A stretch of DNA of 64,000 nt from Coleophoma eucalyptorum (lineage: Eukaryota > Ascomycota > Leotiomycetes > Helotiales > Dermateaceae), in NCBI GenBank assembly GCA_026120035.1, contig JALRME010000024.1:186001-250000 (forward strand). The letters run 5' to 3'. Under the pieces are notes generated by a model. The model ran no database searches, was not told where the DNA came from, and saw only the letters and a list, made by a program, of their open reading frames with translations. A program made the position numbers and the translations under genes. This document shows positions 1-10,494 of this stretch, one piece after another. Numbering within the stretch: position 1 is the first letter of the stretch; every line of letters begins with the position of its first letter.

Positions 1-1064
1 GTGAGTCTATGTAGTCTGGATGTCTCGTGCCTCGAGCCGAAAGGGACGTTTGAATTCAAAGATTTAGGGGAAGCGTTTCTTAGCAACAAGCCATCCTATG
101 TTAAGGGCTTGACGGGTTTGAACAGACCCCGCTATCTTTCCCATTCAGCAGCTCACAGCTTGCCACTGCTGGTTATCCACTAACACCAACTCATCAGGTA
201 CGTCCCCAGCACGGTACCCAGCTAGCCCACGAGAGCGTCGGCTTGGGAATAGATTGGCGTGCAAAAACTTTGCTTGCCTGGGGACGTGGGAGAATCAAAC
301 ACGCTCCGCCAACTCCGATGAACGAACAGTGACGGGAGTAGGTGGGGTTTTGAGTGCAGTAACTCTGCAGCACGCGGTCCAGTACCTGCACAGGAACCCA
401 CCAAGAACGCTGGCAGGCTGGACTAAACTGGCTCCAGACAGCAATGGGAATAAGAAACCTACGCTGTAGGGTGAGCAGCCAGCGCAGCCAGCACAGGCGC
501 GCAGCCAGAGAGCATCAGAGCATCAGAGCATGAGGGCATGAGGGCATCAGAGCAGACGAATGGCATACATCGCATTACCTCTTTGGGCCTGTCTCGTGTT
601 ACTCTCGTCTACGATGTAATTGTCCGGAAGTTTCGCCTACTTCACTCCACTCCACTTCCCTTACAAGTTACAACATAAGCCGACGCCATAGTCATAACTC
701 AACCCATCCAGAACGTCCTTGCCCTTGACTCTCCTCAGCTCCGGCACGCCATCCATACCACGTTACTACTCGCTTTACCTCAGTACACGAGAAGCCAACA
801 CACGCTCTGTTTCCAGCCCCCTCCACCGAGCCAGTGCTGCCCACCTCTGCCACCTTTGGCCCTGGCCCCCGATCACTTCTCGCTTCCTCTCGCTCTCTTC
901 CTTCTCCTCGTCCTCGTCCGGCTGTCTCGCCTCTTGTCTCTGGTCTCCGATCTACGGCATCCTTTGGACGGGGCAGCAGCCTGCAGTCAGTTTGGCGGCC
1001 TTCCTGCATCCCCAAAAGGTCGTTCGCCTGCGTATGTCCCACCCAGCTCAGCTTTTCCATCGTC
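1..1064. other. ATE1 upstream region, no gene seen
   Basis: No convincing coding sequence. The open frames here overlap on both strands and none resembles a protein family. From about 640 the + strand becomes C/T-rich, as is usual for fungal promoters and 5' leaders, and leads into the ATE1 start at 1065. An imperfect 8-bp tandem repeat lies at 511-553. Confidence 0.6.
511..553. repeat. Imperfect 8-bp tandem repeat
   Basis: About five copies of an octamer of the form AGCATCAG, with variants AGCATGAG, GGCATGAG and GGCATCAG, follow one another without gaps. It lies about 0.5 kb upstream of ATE1, outside any supported gene. It looks like a simple short tandem repeat. Confidence 0.7.
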
Positions 1065-3216
1065 ATGCAGACCCCTGAAGAGTCATGCTTGTCCCCCATT
1101 GGTAAGTGTGCTTGGGAAAGCTAAATCTCATCCTTTGCTCTCTGCCGCTTATCTCCAATTGTTTGGACCCGTGGCCAAACGGCTCGACGTCGTTGATTTA
1201 GGCATTTGTCCTGCAAGAAAGACGTCGTCCGCGTCCTGGCCACCCCCACCATCCAGGACCTAGAGCTTTTATTTCGACCCCGCATATTGTTCTCACAGCA
1301 CACCGCGCATGTGTTGACAGTCCAGCATGACCAAGGGAAAATGTTAACTAATTCGTTGTATCGCAGGGTACAGCAACAACAGCTGCGGCTACTGCAAGAA
1401 CACCTCTGGGAGTAAGTCGCAAAGACGTAAGTAGGCAACGTTGGGCGCGCTTGCATTGACATGGCAATCTTCCCCTCGCCAAGGTCCCTACGGCCTTGGA
1501 TGATTGATCAGAGATTTTTGCAAGGCAAACACACAGCGACAGGATCGGTGCAGCTTCCGCGCCGTACTGTTGCGAAAGCAAGTCAAAAACATACAGAAAA
1601 GTCGAGTTGACCTTTTCGTACGAGCATGGGCAAGCGCCCAGTCCAGCAATGCTTACCAGTCTATTTCTTACACGTTTCCTCTCTACCTCACATGCTCTGT
1701 TTCATGGATAGCGTCTGGCTCTTAGTCCTTGGTATGCAAATACCAGCGTCCTGCTGCGGCCTCATCGATCGTACAGTTGGGTGTAAGGCCTTGACGCAGC
1801 CTGTGGAGGCCCAACCTCTGTTTAAATCCTTAAACAGTGCCCAAGACTAGCAATGGGGAGACTTCTTATCCAAAGTCTTTCCTTGACTCGAATAAGCAAT
1901 AAATGATTTGTAGTAACAACGAGAACCTCTAGGCTACTCGTACTATGCGTCTACAAAATCTATGACTGCGGGTTTCTACCAGTCGCTGCTCAATCGTGGT
2001 TGGAGACGGTCTGGGACAACTTTGTACAAACCCGATCAGCTAGCTTCCTGCTGCCCACAATACACGGTTCGTCTTGATTCACATGCTTTCCACGCATCCA
2101 AAGATCAACGACAATCTTTGAACCGCTTGTCGAGATATATTCAAGGAGACGACTATATCAAGGAGGCCACAAGACTATATCCGCTGTCAAAAGAGCAAGC
2201 TAAGAAGCGGAAAGTCGACTTTGACCTTGTGGAAAGAACTCATGAATCAGAAATCACACAATTAAGAACACCGCCCACTCCAGCTCACAAATTTGAGGTG
2301 ACTCTTGAGTCCAATGATTATACAGAGGAGAAATACAAGGTGTTTGAGAACTACCAACGAGTGGTACATCATGAGCCGCCTGCTCGAATATCTAGATCTG
2401 GCTTCAAAGGATTTCTTTGCGTATCTCCCATATCCAAGAGCACGCGGGATTTGAATGAACAGGTGCAAAAGTTGGGTTCGTACCACCAGTGCTATCGACT
2501 TGATGGTAAACTCATCGCAGTTGGGGTGCTTGATCTCCTGCCCCAGTGCGTCAGTGCTGTATACTTTATGTACGATGAATCAGTCCATCAGCTCAACTTC
2601 GGAAAGATTGGAGCTCTTCGAGAAATCGCGTTGGCGAAAGAAGAAGGGTATCAGTGGTGGTATGCTGGGTTTTACATTCACAGTTGCATCAAGATGAGAT
2701 ACAAGGCTGATTATGCGCCACAATATATGTTGGATCCAGACTCATACGATTGGAATCTGCTTGACGATGACTTGAAGGCGAAACTCGACATGAAAGGCTT
2801 TGTGGGGCTATCGCGGGAGCGAAACCAAGATATTTGGGAAACCACTGCTGCGAATGACGGGGAGAAGCTTCCTAAAGATGAAGAAATGTAAGTCATTCCC
2901 ATTCAATGCAATACCTATCTCTTACCGGAACAGGCATGTCGAAGATGACTCTGACTCGGATAGCGCATCTCCCGATTTATCGATACCGCTCTTCGCACGC
3001 TCTATGCCAGGGGTATTGAGTAAGCCTCAACTGGAAACTGATATTGACCTCAATCACATCAAGTTACGCATCCGCAACCAAGATGCAGAGACATGCGATC
3101 TCATGGCCTGGGAGGAGGAGAGTATAGATAATCCGCAATGCTTGAAGGGCATCATTGCCGATTTAGTTTCAGCTGTTGGTCCTGAAATTGCTCGGGAAAT
3201 GATTGTTACGTTTTGA
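1065..3216 (+). CDS. ATE1: Arginyl-tRNA--protein transferase (N-end rule)
   Basis: Transfers arginine from Arg-tRNA to N-terminal Asp/Glu (or oxidised Cys) of proteins, marking them for the Arg/N-degron pathway in the cytosol. I read four exons: 1065-1101, 1367-1411, 1933-2887 and 2934-3216, giving about 439 residues, the normal ATE1 size. Exon 2 carries the conserved CGYC motif (Cys19, Cys22). Exon 3 opens into the GWRRSG motif and then CCPQYTVRL, and later carries the C-terminal ATE block with LNFGKIGALREI and WWYAGFYIHSC. Spacing between CGYC and GWRRSG equals that of animal ATE1, which fixes the exon 2 donor at 1412 rather than a second GTAAGT nearby. Introns 1 and 2 are long (265 and 521 nt) for this locus. 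The start gives only 12 residues before the first intron, so an upstream start cannot be fully excluded. The identity is firm. Confidence 0.93.
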
Positions 3217-4527
3217 AGATCATGTTGCAGATATGATTGTTTATGAATAACGACTATAGTATGTGTTTAGGATCGGATTTGGGCTTGAGGTATGGCTTAG
3301 AGGGGAGAAACAGACGCGCAAAAGTGCTATGGTTTAGACAGTACTCTCAGGAACACCAGAGGGATCTGTCATATTGTGTCTACAGCCTTACTTCTTCTTG
3401 GTGGGGGGAACTTACCGTATAGTGCAATTTCAAGTGCCATATGTGTAGACCTGTTTCTTTTTGTCAATATCGTCCATTATTAAAACATCGTGCATGCCTA
3501 TTTAGACGCACACCTTGCATAGACAATTCTCGATTCTATAACAATAGACGCCCTACGTATCCATGCAGCATGCAGCATGCAAGATCAAAATAAAACTCTA
3601 TTTATTATTGTTTTTTTTAGAGTTAAATGGGTACTGCCATGTACAGCCAGTAATCTTGTGGGTTTCCTTTATCCCAGCACCCCCCCCCCTCTTCCCCTCG
3701 TCCTCCCTCGTGTACCGGGAAGTTGAAATAATTTACCACCCTCTACCACTACTTATGCTGAAGTAAGCATACATCTGCTCTCATGCATAACTTTTTCCGC
3801 TCTTCCGCATGAAATACATAGCTAGGGTTTATTTGCAACGTTTTCAGAAATGAACCCCCCAAGAAATCGGTTATTTGCTAACTCCCTCGGCTTATCCAGG
3901 AAACAGCATATTTATGCCGTCAGAAAATCTAGTGGTTAAGCTCAACAAACCACCAATCGAACCCGAGCCCCGGTATCCAAGCCAGTAACATTATTGATTC
4001 AATAAGTTAATCTATAACTTATTCAATTTCATAAAATACTGTTGAATAATGACAAGAGCCAACGCACTTAGTTTTCATTCCTTAAACTTTAGAATACCTG
4101 GAATACTGGTGTGAGGGATATAAGGACATCGCTAGTCACCCATAGTATTCAAGTATATATAATACTCCAGATGTTACAATAATACCAATGCGTGCATTAA
4201 TTTACGAGCTCAGTATTCCAAGCATGATACGTTCCCCGGAGAGAATCGAATCGATTATGAAAAGAGTTCCCAAGCAGCAAAGACCGAAAATGTGTACTGT
4301 TCAAGTAAGCAGAGGATATTTCAAACCAAGTCCTAATTATCAATTAGGAGTGGCTTTTATTAATTCATACCCCAATCTTTGATATGAACCATGGCTTGCC
4401 CAAGCTTTGCTGTAACTTTTCCCAACCTGAGCTCGCTAAACTTGGCCAAGCCCATAAAATTTTCCCCCTGATTTCGCTACCGTATAAATTTAAATAAGCT
4501 AATATTCTTCAACAGCTACAACAGCTA
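3217..4527. other. AT-rich intergenic region
   Basis: No gene seen. The first few hundred bases are probably the ATE1 3' region. From about 3560 to 4500 the DNA is AT-rich, with many TA steps, a C-run near 3680 and short direct and inverted copies of GAATACT-like words around 4090-4175. This could be a decayed repeat, possibly RIP-mutated, but I can identify no element, terminal repeat or reading frame. Confidence 0.45.
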
Positions 4528-4646
4528 GGACAGATGGCCGAGCGGTTATGGCGCGTGACTCAAGAAGTTCTCCTTCTGCTTCTGTGGTAACACAGAGGAG
4601 CATTCTCGTTCCGAAAGGAGCAGGGGTTCGAATCCCCTTCTGTTCA
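4528..4646 (+). tRNA. tRNA-Leu (anticodon CAA), with intron
   Basis: Type II tRNA gene. The acceptor arm GGACAGA (4528-4534) pairs with TCTGTTC (4639-4645), with one G-U pair, and is followed by discriminator A, the leucine rather than serine identity base. The D arm contains TGGCCGAGCGG (A box), and the T arm AGGGGTTCGAATCCCCT (B box) is a perfect 5-bp stem. The anticodon loop reads CTCAAGA, anticodon CAA. An intron of roughly 35 nt follows the anticodon, as is usual for fungal tRNA-Leu(CAA). The anticodon stem has one apparent U-U mismatch. Exact intron ends were not resolved. CCA is not encoded. Confidence 0.85.
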
Positions 4647-5120
4647 AACTTGACTTTTTTGCTTTTGCTTTTGCTTTTTTCTCTGTTTGCACGAACATGG
4701 ATTTTTTTTTGGGTTTGATTTAGAGGTGGGTGGAGGCAAATAGAGTCGAAGACCGTGCTTTCCTACAATTGTTTTTGGAGGCAATGAGCAATTGGAAGAT
4801 CTGTGGTCGACTGGATGACGAGCTTCAAGCGACGATTGCCGAGGACGGGAGCTGCCCAATTGCTGGCATCTAGTCATACTTCTGATTTAAGACTTTGTGC
4901 TTCATAGGAATTATTGTGATGACTAATGTCGGGTGTAATTTAGAATAAATTGACGCTTTGCCAGACTTGAATGGGTCGTAAAACGATTGAATTAGAATCC
5001 AATTATAGAAAAATTGGAATACCCTAAACTGGTTGAAGCTCGTTGGTAAGATCTTAGCTTACGTCCAACTTCGTTCACGAAGACAAGATCACTCTCCATG
5101 TCTCCTATAACTTTCTGCTA
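4647..5120. other. Intergenic, tRNA to dehydrogenase 3' end
   Basis: Starts with a T-rich tract including repeated GCTTTT right after the tRNA, consistent with RNA polymerase III termination. The rest is AT-rich with no recognisable gene. Confidence 0.6.
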
Positions 5121-6325
5121 TCAAGCACCAGTTGGCGCCACAATCTTCTTGATCTCAGGAACCTTTTCTCCCAAAACATCTAAAGCTTCCGCCCAAACCG
5201 CTGCTTGCATCCTCTGGCCGTCCTCACCGGTAATGTTCTTTACTATATGTCTGCATCGAGTTAGTCACAAGTTTACCTGTCACGATAATTTCAGAAAAAT
5301 CTTACGAATTATATTCTTCATCTGGTGTGTCGTGATTGATGAATTTGCCATGCTCAGAAGGTGTGGTGAGTGCAGCTAGTACATATGTCCTTGCGCCTCC
5401 CGCTGTAGGTTTGGCGGCCAACCCCAGGAAGGCACCGACGGCCACAGAGATAACATAAGAGGTCTTGTACTGTCGGGCAAGGTTTGAGGCCGTGAATCCT
5501 TTTATTTGGTTGGCAAGAGTCATCTCTAATTTCAAAACGGGAACTTACCTGGGCAGATCGTATTGACGATGACTTCTGGCCTTGACTTGCGGTTAGCACC
5601 AATCGAGTACTGTTTACTTTTAGGAGGACTACGTACTTCCCATTTGAACCAAGCGCCAACTTGGAAACCTCATTAGCAATGTACTGCTCAAGTAGCTTGC
5701 TAAGAGAGTACATGGGATCGCTTGGAGGTGGTTTTGGCCGATTCTCCAGCTTGTTGAAATAAGCTAGGACATCTTTCTTGGGAAAGTCTCCGTCAATCTC
5801 CACATCTTGGTGCAGACCACTTGTTACAAAACCTAAATGAGCTTTGCCTTTGCCAGCGGTTTTTAGCCAAGGCAATAGGAGAAGTGCAAGAAGCGCTGTT
5901 GAGAGAACATTGACTTGGATCTCTTCCACCCACCCCTCGCTTGACTGCTTGAATTCAGTATTCAAAAGTCCTGCATTTAAAATTACGTAATCGATGCTCT
6001 TTACTTCCATCCTGACCTTGTCTGCAAAATCTTTAGTACCGGCAAACGTATTCATGTCAAGTTCCATCACTTTGACACGTCCTTTTCCTTCTGTCTTCGT
6101 TTGAGTTTCAATGCTTTGTTTAGCGGCCTCGCCACGGGACTTGGTACGTGCAGTGATGATGACTGAAGATGCTCCCAGATCGATGAATTGAACGGCTGCT
6201 GCCAAGCCTACACCAGAAGACCCGCCTGTTATCAAGATTGTCTGTCCATTAAATGTACCTGGCGGAGGTAGCTTTGGAAGCCGGAACTTGTTGTGCCAAG
6301 CGGAAAATACAAGTTTTGCGGCCAT
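5121..6325 (-). CDS. Short-chain dehydrogenase/reductase (SDR)
   Basis: NAD(P)-dependent oxidoreductase of the classical SDR fold, closest in style to fungal retinol dehydrogenase/protochlorophyllide-reductase-like SDRs; the substrate is unknown. I read four exons on the minus strand: 6325-5637, 5580-5549, 5498-5306 and 5250-5121, about 347 residues. Visible motifs are the cofactor glycine motif TGGSSGVG (33-40), NAG (117-119), a catalytic Ser near 169 and YxxxK (Tyr206, Lys210), followed by VNTICPGF on the small exon 2, the usual PG motif after the active site. An in-frame TTG lies three codons upstream, but the first ATG is at 6325. The gene is divergent from RRP42 across about 0.5 kb. The short exon 2 (32 nt) is needed to keep the PEVIVNTICPG block in frame, which supports the model. 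Confidence 0.88.
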
Positions 6326-6675
6326 CTTGACCAAGAAGAATTATCAATAGTTCATTGAAGAAGAAAACACGGATGTAAAGGGAAAATGAACAAGCTAATG
6401 TGTAAGAATATATAGAGTCTAAAATGATGAAAACAACGCTTTTAAAACAATGAGTCCGGAGTTTAAAGCTTCTCGTCCGTGGGATTTAGACACTCTCGCC
6501 CGGAATCCTTTGCTTATGAAATCCAACGTGCATGATTTCCAGACTTCCAGATACTTCCATCGTAATCAATCATACATATCAGATAACCCCAAAATAGTTT
6601 TATCTATCTTACTAATGTTGAGTGCTGCAAGAAAGAAAGGAAGAAAGGAGAGAGAGATTGAGGATGATGAGTTTA

Positions 6676-6697
6676 CAAGGCTGAAATTTCAGCCTTG
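6676..6697. promoter_or_regulatory. Perfect 22-bp palindrome
   Basis: The half-site CAAGGCTGAAA is followed immediately by its exact reverse complement, with no spacer. It sits 135 nt before the RRP42 ATG. It could be a dimeric transcription-factor site or, if transcribed, a stem. No factor is known to me for this sequence. Confidence 0.6.
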
Positions 6698-6712
6698 CAG
6701 GGCCCACAAAAC

Positions 6713-6730
6713 TGCGGGCAGAAGCCCGCA
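6713..6730. promoter_or_regulatory. GC-rich hairpin ahead of RRP42
   Basis: TGCGGGC, a four-base loop AGAA, then GCCCGCA: a perfect 7-bp stem ending 101 nt before the RRP42 ATG and only 15 nt after the 22-bp palindrome. It would be a stable stem if within the 5' leader. Confidence 0.5.
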
Positions 6731-6831
6731 TTGGAAAGAAATATTGGCAACAGACGCCATTAACTTTGCAACCCGAGGCTGTGATCACCTACGAAGCTAC
6801 GATCTCCTTGCAGCACGTCAAGCATATCACG

Positions 6832-8008
6832 ATGGCACCATCATCGACGCAGCAGGTTTTGCTCAGTCCGGCAGAACTTTCATACCTTCACACTTCCCTC
6901 TCACTCAACCCACCTGTTCGTCCAGATGCGCGAACCAGCTCTCAATTCAGACCTCTTATTGCGGAGACAGATATTCTACCTGGTACAAATGGGAGTGCAC
7001 GTATCTGTTTCGCAGATGGCACAGAAGCTATTGTGGGAATCAAAGCAGAAGTGGAGAAATCGCGGCCGAGTTATCAAACTTCAGGAGATGTGAATGCTGC
7101 AGAGGATGATGACGAAGAGGAAGATGAAGAGACGAGAAGAGATGAACAGGTTGCTAAAGAAAAGAGAGGACTCAATGAATGGGTGGAGATGTCGGTAGAG
7201 ATACCTGGTTTCAGAGATGACGACTCAATGCCTGTGTTCATGGCTGCTATGCTGAGTGAGGCACTACTAGCAGATGGTGCCTTCACGAATAGATTGTGGA
7301 TAAACAGAAGATTTCACTGGAAGTTATATCTTGATGTAGGTTGCCTAACTACTAAATATCTGGCTTGATACTGACCTAGTATAGATCCTACTCCTTTCAC
7401 AACCGCTTTCATACCCATTACCACTCCTGTCTCTCACAACACACCTTGCTTTACTCTCAACGAGGATACCAAAATTAAAGTCAGAGGAAGATGAGGATCC
7501 TCTATTCGATGATGACTGGGCTGCATCAGTCTTTCTATACCCACGAACTCAATCCCTAATTCGACCACCTATTACCCTGCTCGTCATGTCTGTAGGAGCC
7601 AATATTATTTTCGACCCGACCAAAGAGGAACTAGCAGTGGCAGAATCAGTTCTCGCAGTATCAGTTGGAGAGCGTCCGCAAGAGAAGAGTCAGGGAGATA
7701 TGGATGTTGATTCGACCACGCCTGCTCGAGATCTTAGACTACTTGCTGTCAGGACTATTGACCCTCCATCAAGACTGACACCTGCCGGTGTGCCAAATAC
7801 CCTCAACACAGCTACAGGTGGAACCGCAGCTGGAACGACAGAGCAAGCTTCGAGTAAGCGGGAAACAATGGAAGAGGAGGGGGTTTGGCAGCCACCGCGA
7901 GGAGGAGCGAAGAGAAAGTTAATTGCTGCTATGATCCAGACGGTCTTAGCAAAAGGAGGTGTAGCAGAAGAGGTATTAGATGGTTTAGATGCAGTGGAGC
8001 TTGGTTAG
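6832..8008 (+). CDS. RRP42: Exosome complex component RRP42 (RNase PH-like)
   Basis: One of the six RNase PH-fold ring subunits of the RNA exosome, which carries out 3'-5' processing and decay of rRNA and mRNA in nucleus and cytoplasm. Two exons, 6832-7335 and 7385-8008 (intron 49 nt, phase 0), give 375 residues. The N-terminal half has the RPDAR and GSARICFADGTEAIVGIKAE blocks of the RRP42/EXOSC7 family. The junction restores WKLYLDILLLSQPLSYPLPLL. The second half has the acidic EEDEDPLFDDDW insertion and ITLLVMSVGANIIFDPT. An acidic stretch rich in Asp and Glu (about residues 90-105) and a low-complexity segment (about 280-330) are loop insertions typical of filamentous fungi. Like other eukaryotic ring subunits it is expected to be structural rather than catalytic. 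Confidence 0.92.
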
Positions 8009-8062
8009 TTATTCAATTATACACCATACCGCGGGGTATCACATTCCTTCATACAATCTTGA

Positions 8063-8850
8063 TCACCAGATCCCGAACCACTTCTTCACGTGTACTCTTT
8101 CCCTCTTCACCTGCTGTTGCTGTTCTGCACCCTCGGCAATAGCATCTCCAAGCGGAATGGCAGGTCCCTGCAATTCAGCATCGGTCTTGGCGGTCCATCC
8201 TCCAAAGCTCTCATCCTGATCAAGTCCATGCGCCTTCCTGTATTGTCCTCTCTTGGCCACATCCTCGACCTTTCTAGTCCTTCTCGCCTGCGTCTCAGCA
8301 GTCATATATGCAGTGTGTAGCTTTAGAATCTCGACACATGTGCGTCCGGACTGAATTGGGTGAACAAAGAACTCAGTCCAGTGCGGAAGCATGTCCGCAT
8401 ATGGAGACTCGCGCTTGAAATTGGTGATAAACACGGTAAATGCAAGAGATGAGAGCGTTCCCTAGGAGCCGTTAGCAGATTATTCATGTAGTAGATTGTG
8501 GCACGTACCATGGATATAATCATATGGATAGAGCGATTGTTAATGAACCAATGCATGAAAGTTCCATCCGGTGGCATCATATTAGGATATTTCGTCCTTT
8601 GCTGTCGAGCTTTCTCTTCAGCTGAGAGATCAGGCCCTGGGTACCTGGGGGCCTCTTTACGCAATCGCGAGCCATGAGATGGTGGAGTGAACTTGGTGGG
8701 TTTCTCGAGTACGAGGGGTTTGGATGAGCTCTTGGACTTGGTCTTGCTGGAGTACTGGCGCATGAAGGTAGCTGGAGTGGGCAGGCGTGCTCGCCATATT
8801 GCGCCTCTCTGAGGTAGCAAGAATCGAGGTATTGTTGTGGTCGAGGCCAT
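8063..8850 (-). CDS. Predicted mitochondrial membrane protein, unknown function
   Basis: Two exons on the minus strand, 8850-8509 and 8461-8063 (intron 47 nt with a CTAAC branch site), give 246 residues. The N terminus is rich in Ser, Thr, Arg and Ala with few acids (MASTTTIPRFLLPQ, later RARLPTPATFMRQYSS), which looks like a mitochondrial presequence with a cleavage-type RQYSS. A single membrane segment is formed across the intron (MIISMGTLSSLAFTVFITNF, roughly 109-128). The C-terminal half is hydrophilic and basic. I do not recognise the family; it looks like one of the small ascomycete-conserved inner-membrane proteins. It is divergent from cytochrome c, which fits a mitochondrial role but does not prove it. 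Confidence 0.75.
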
Positions 8851-9269
8851 TGTTGTGGATGCAGGTAATGATGAAGCTCAAGCTTGTATTCTGCTGGACG
8901 TGACCCAAGTGCAACAAGTGCTTCTAACAATTTTTCCGAGTTAATATTCACACCTCCCCGAATAGTATCGGCACTCTCCGAGTCCCCGTGACGTACATTC
9001 CGATATCTCACGAGCTGTGCTAATATCTGAATTCTGATTGGATCAGGAGCTGTCGGCCTTTGAAGTGGATCCAATCTTGGTTCCTAGTCAACGCACGACT
9101 TGCGCTAAATTCGTTGTCGTCCATGATTCCGGCCGCCTCGATCTCAAAACTTTTCTCCCATAAAACACTTCTCCATTCCTGACGTCTCTTCCACATATCA
9201 TATCTCTCATCCTCTCCTCATACAACACCCTCTACATCCCCTTACACTACCCTTCCACAATCAGACAAG
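8851..9269. promoter_or_regulatory. Divergent promoter with two CCAAT boxes
   Basis: Shared region between the mitochondrial-type membrane protein (-) and cytochrome c (+). CCAAT pentamers occur at 9037-9041 (minus strand) and 9071-9075 (plus strand), about 200 bp before the cytochrome c start. From about 9140 the + strand is strongly C/T-rich up to the ATG. CCAAT boxes are the binding site of the Hap complex, a known regulator of respiratory genes in fungi; its use here is inference. Confidence 0.5.
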
Positions 9270-10153
<884 letters not shown>

Positions 10154-10494
10154 AGGAGTTCTTGGGCGGATTTGTATTCATAGCATAGACTGTACCTTGT
10201 AATAAAGAAAGGATAGAAGCGTCAAAAGGTGTTTTGGTGCTGCTACTCTCATGTGTCAATAGACGATTCTCCTCTTATAACGAAATCATAACACAAGCTT
10301 CCTGTGCCACAATTGTATGCGCGAATATTTTAATTCTATCTATATCAGCATCATGCTGTCTTAACCACCAATATAAGCTAGCTAGATCTTTGCAACATAA
10401 GACAGGTCATCCTTTATCCACAGATGTCTTTATGATCTTGACCAGCAGCAAGATCAACATAGACTTTTCCCTCAGACTACGGTGCTAAAGTCTT
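10154..10494. other. Convergent 3' intergenic region
   Basis: About 340 bp between the stop codons of cytochrome c and anthranilate synthase, AT-rich from 10230. It should hold both 3' UTRs. No gene seen. Confidence 0.6.

Larger units (their letters stand above)
6326..6831. promoter_or_regulatory. Divergent promoter, SDR / RRP42
   Basis: About 500 bp between the start codons of the SDR gene (-) and RRP42 (+), so it must hold both promoters. It contains a purine-rich GAAAGAAAGGAAGAAAGG tract (about 6632-6658), then a 22-bp perfect palindrome (6676-6697) and a second hairpin (6713-6730), both within 160 nt of the RRP42 start. Whether these lie in promoter DNA or in the 5' UTR cannot be told from sequence alone. 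Confidence 0.6.

Noticed and set aside
692..1263. Open frames of 96-135 codons on both strands ahead of ATE1
   Set aside because: They overlap in several frames of a C/T-rich leader, have biased composition and no recognisable motif; the ATE1 first exon lies inside one of them in a different frame.
3940..3975. Possible second tRNA (words like TAGTGGTTAAGC and, on the minus strand, GGGTTCGATT)
   Set aside because: The A-box-like and B-box-like words lie on opposite strands and the T stem does not pair.
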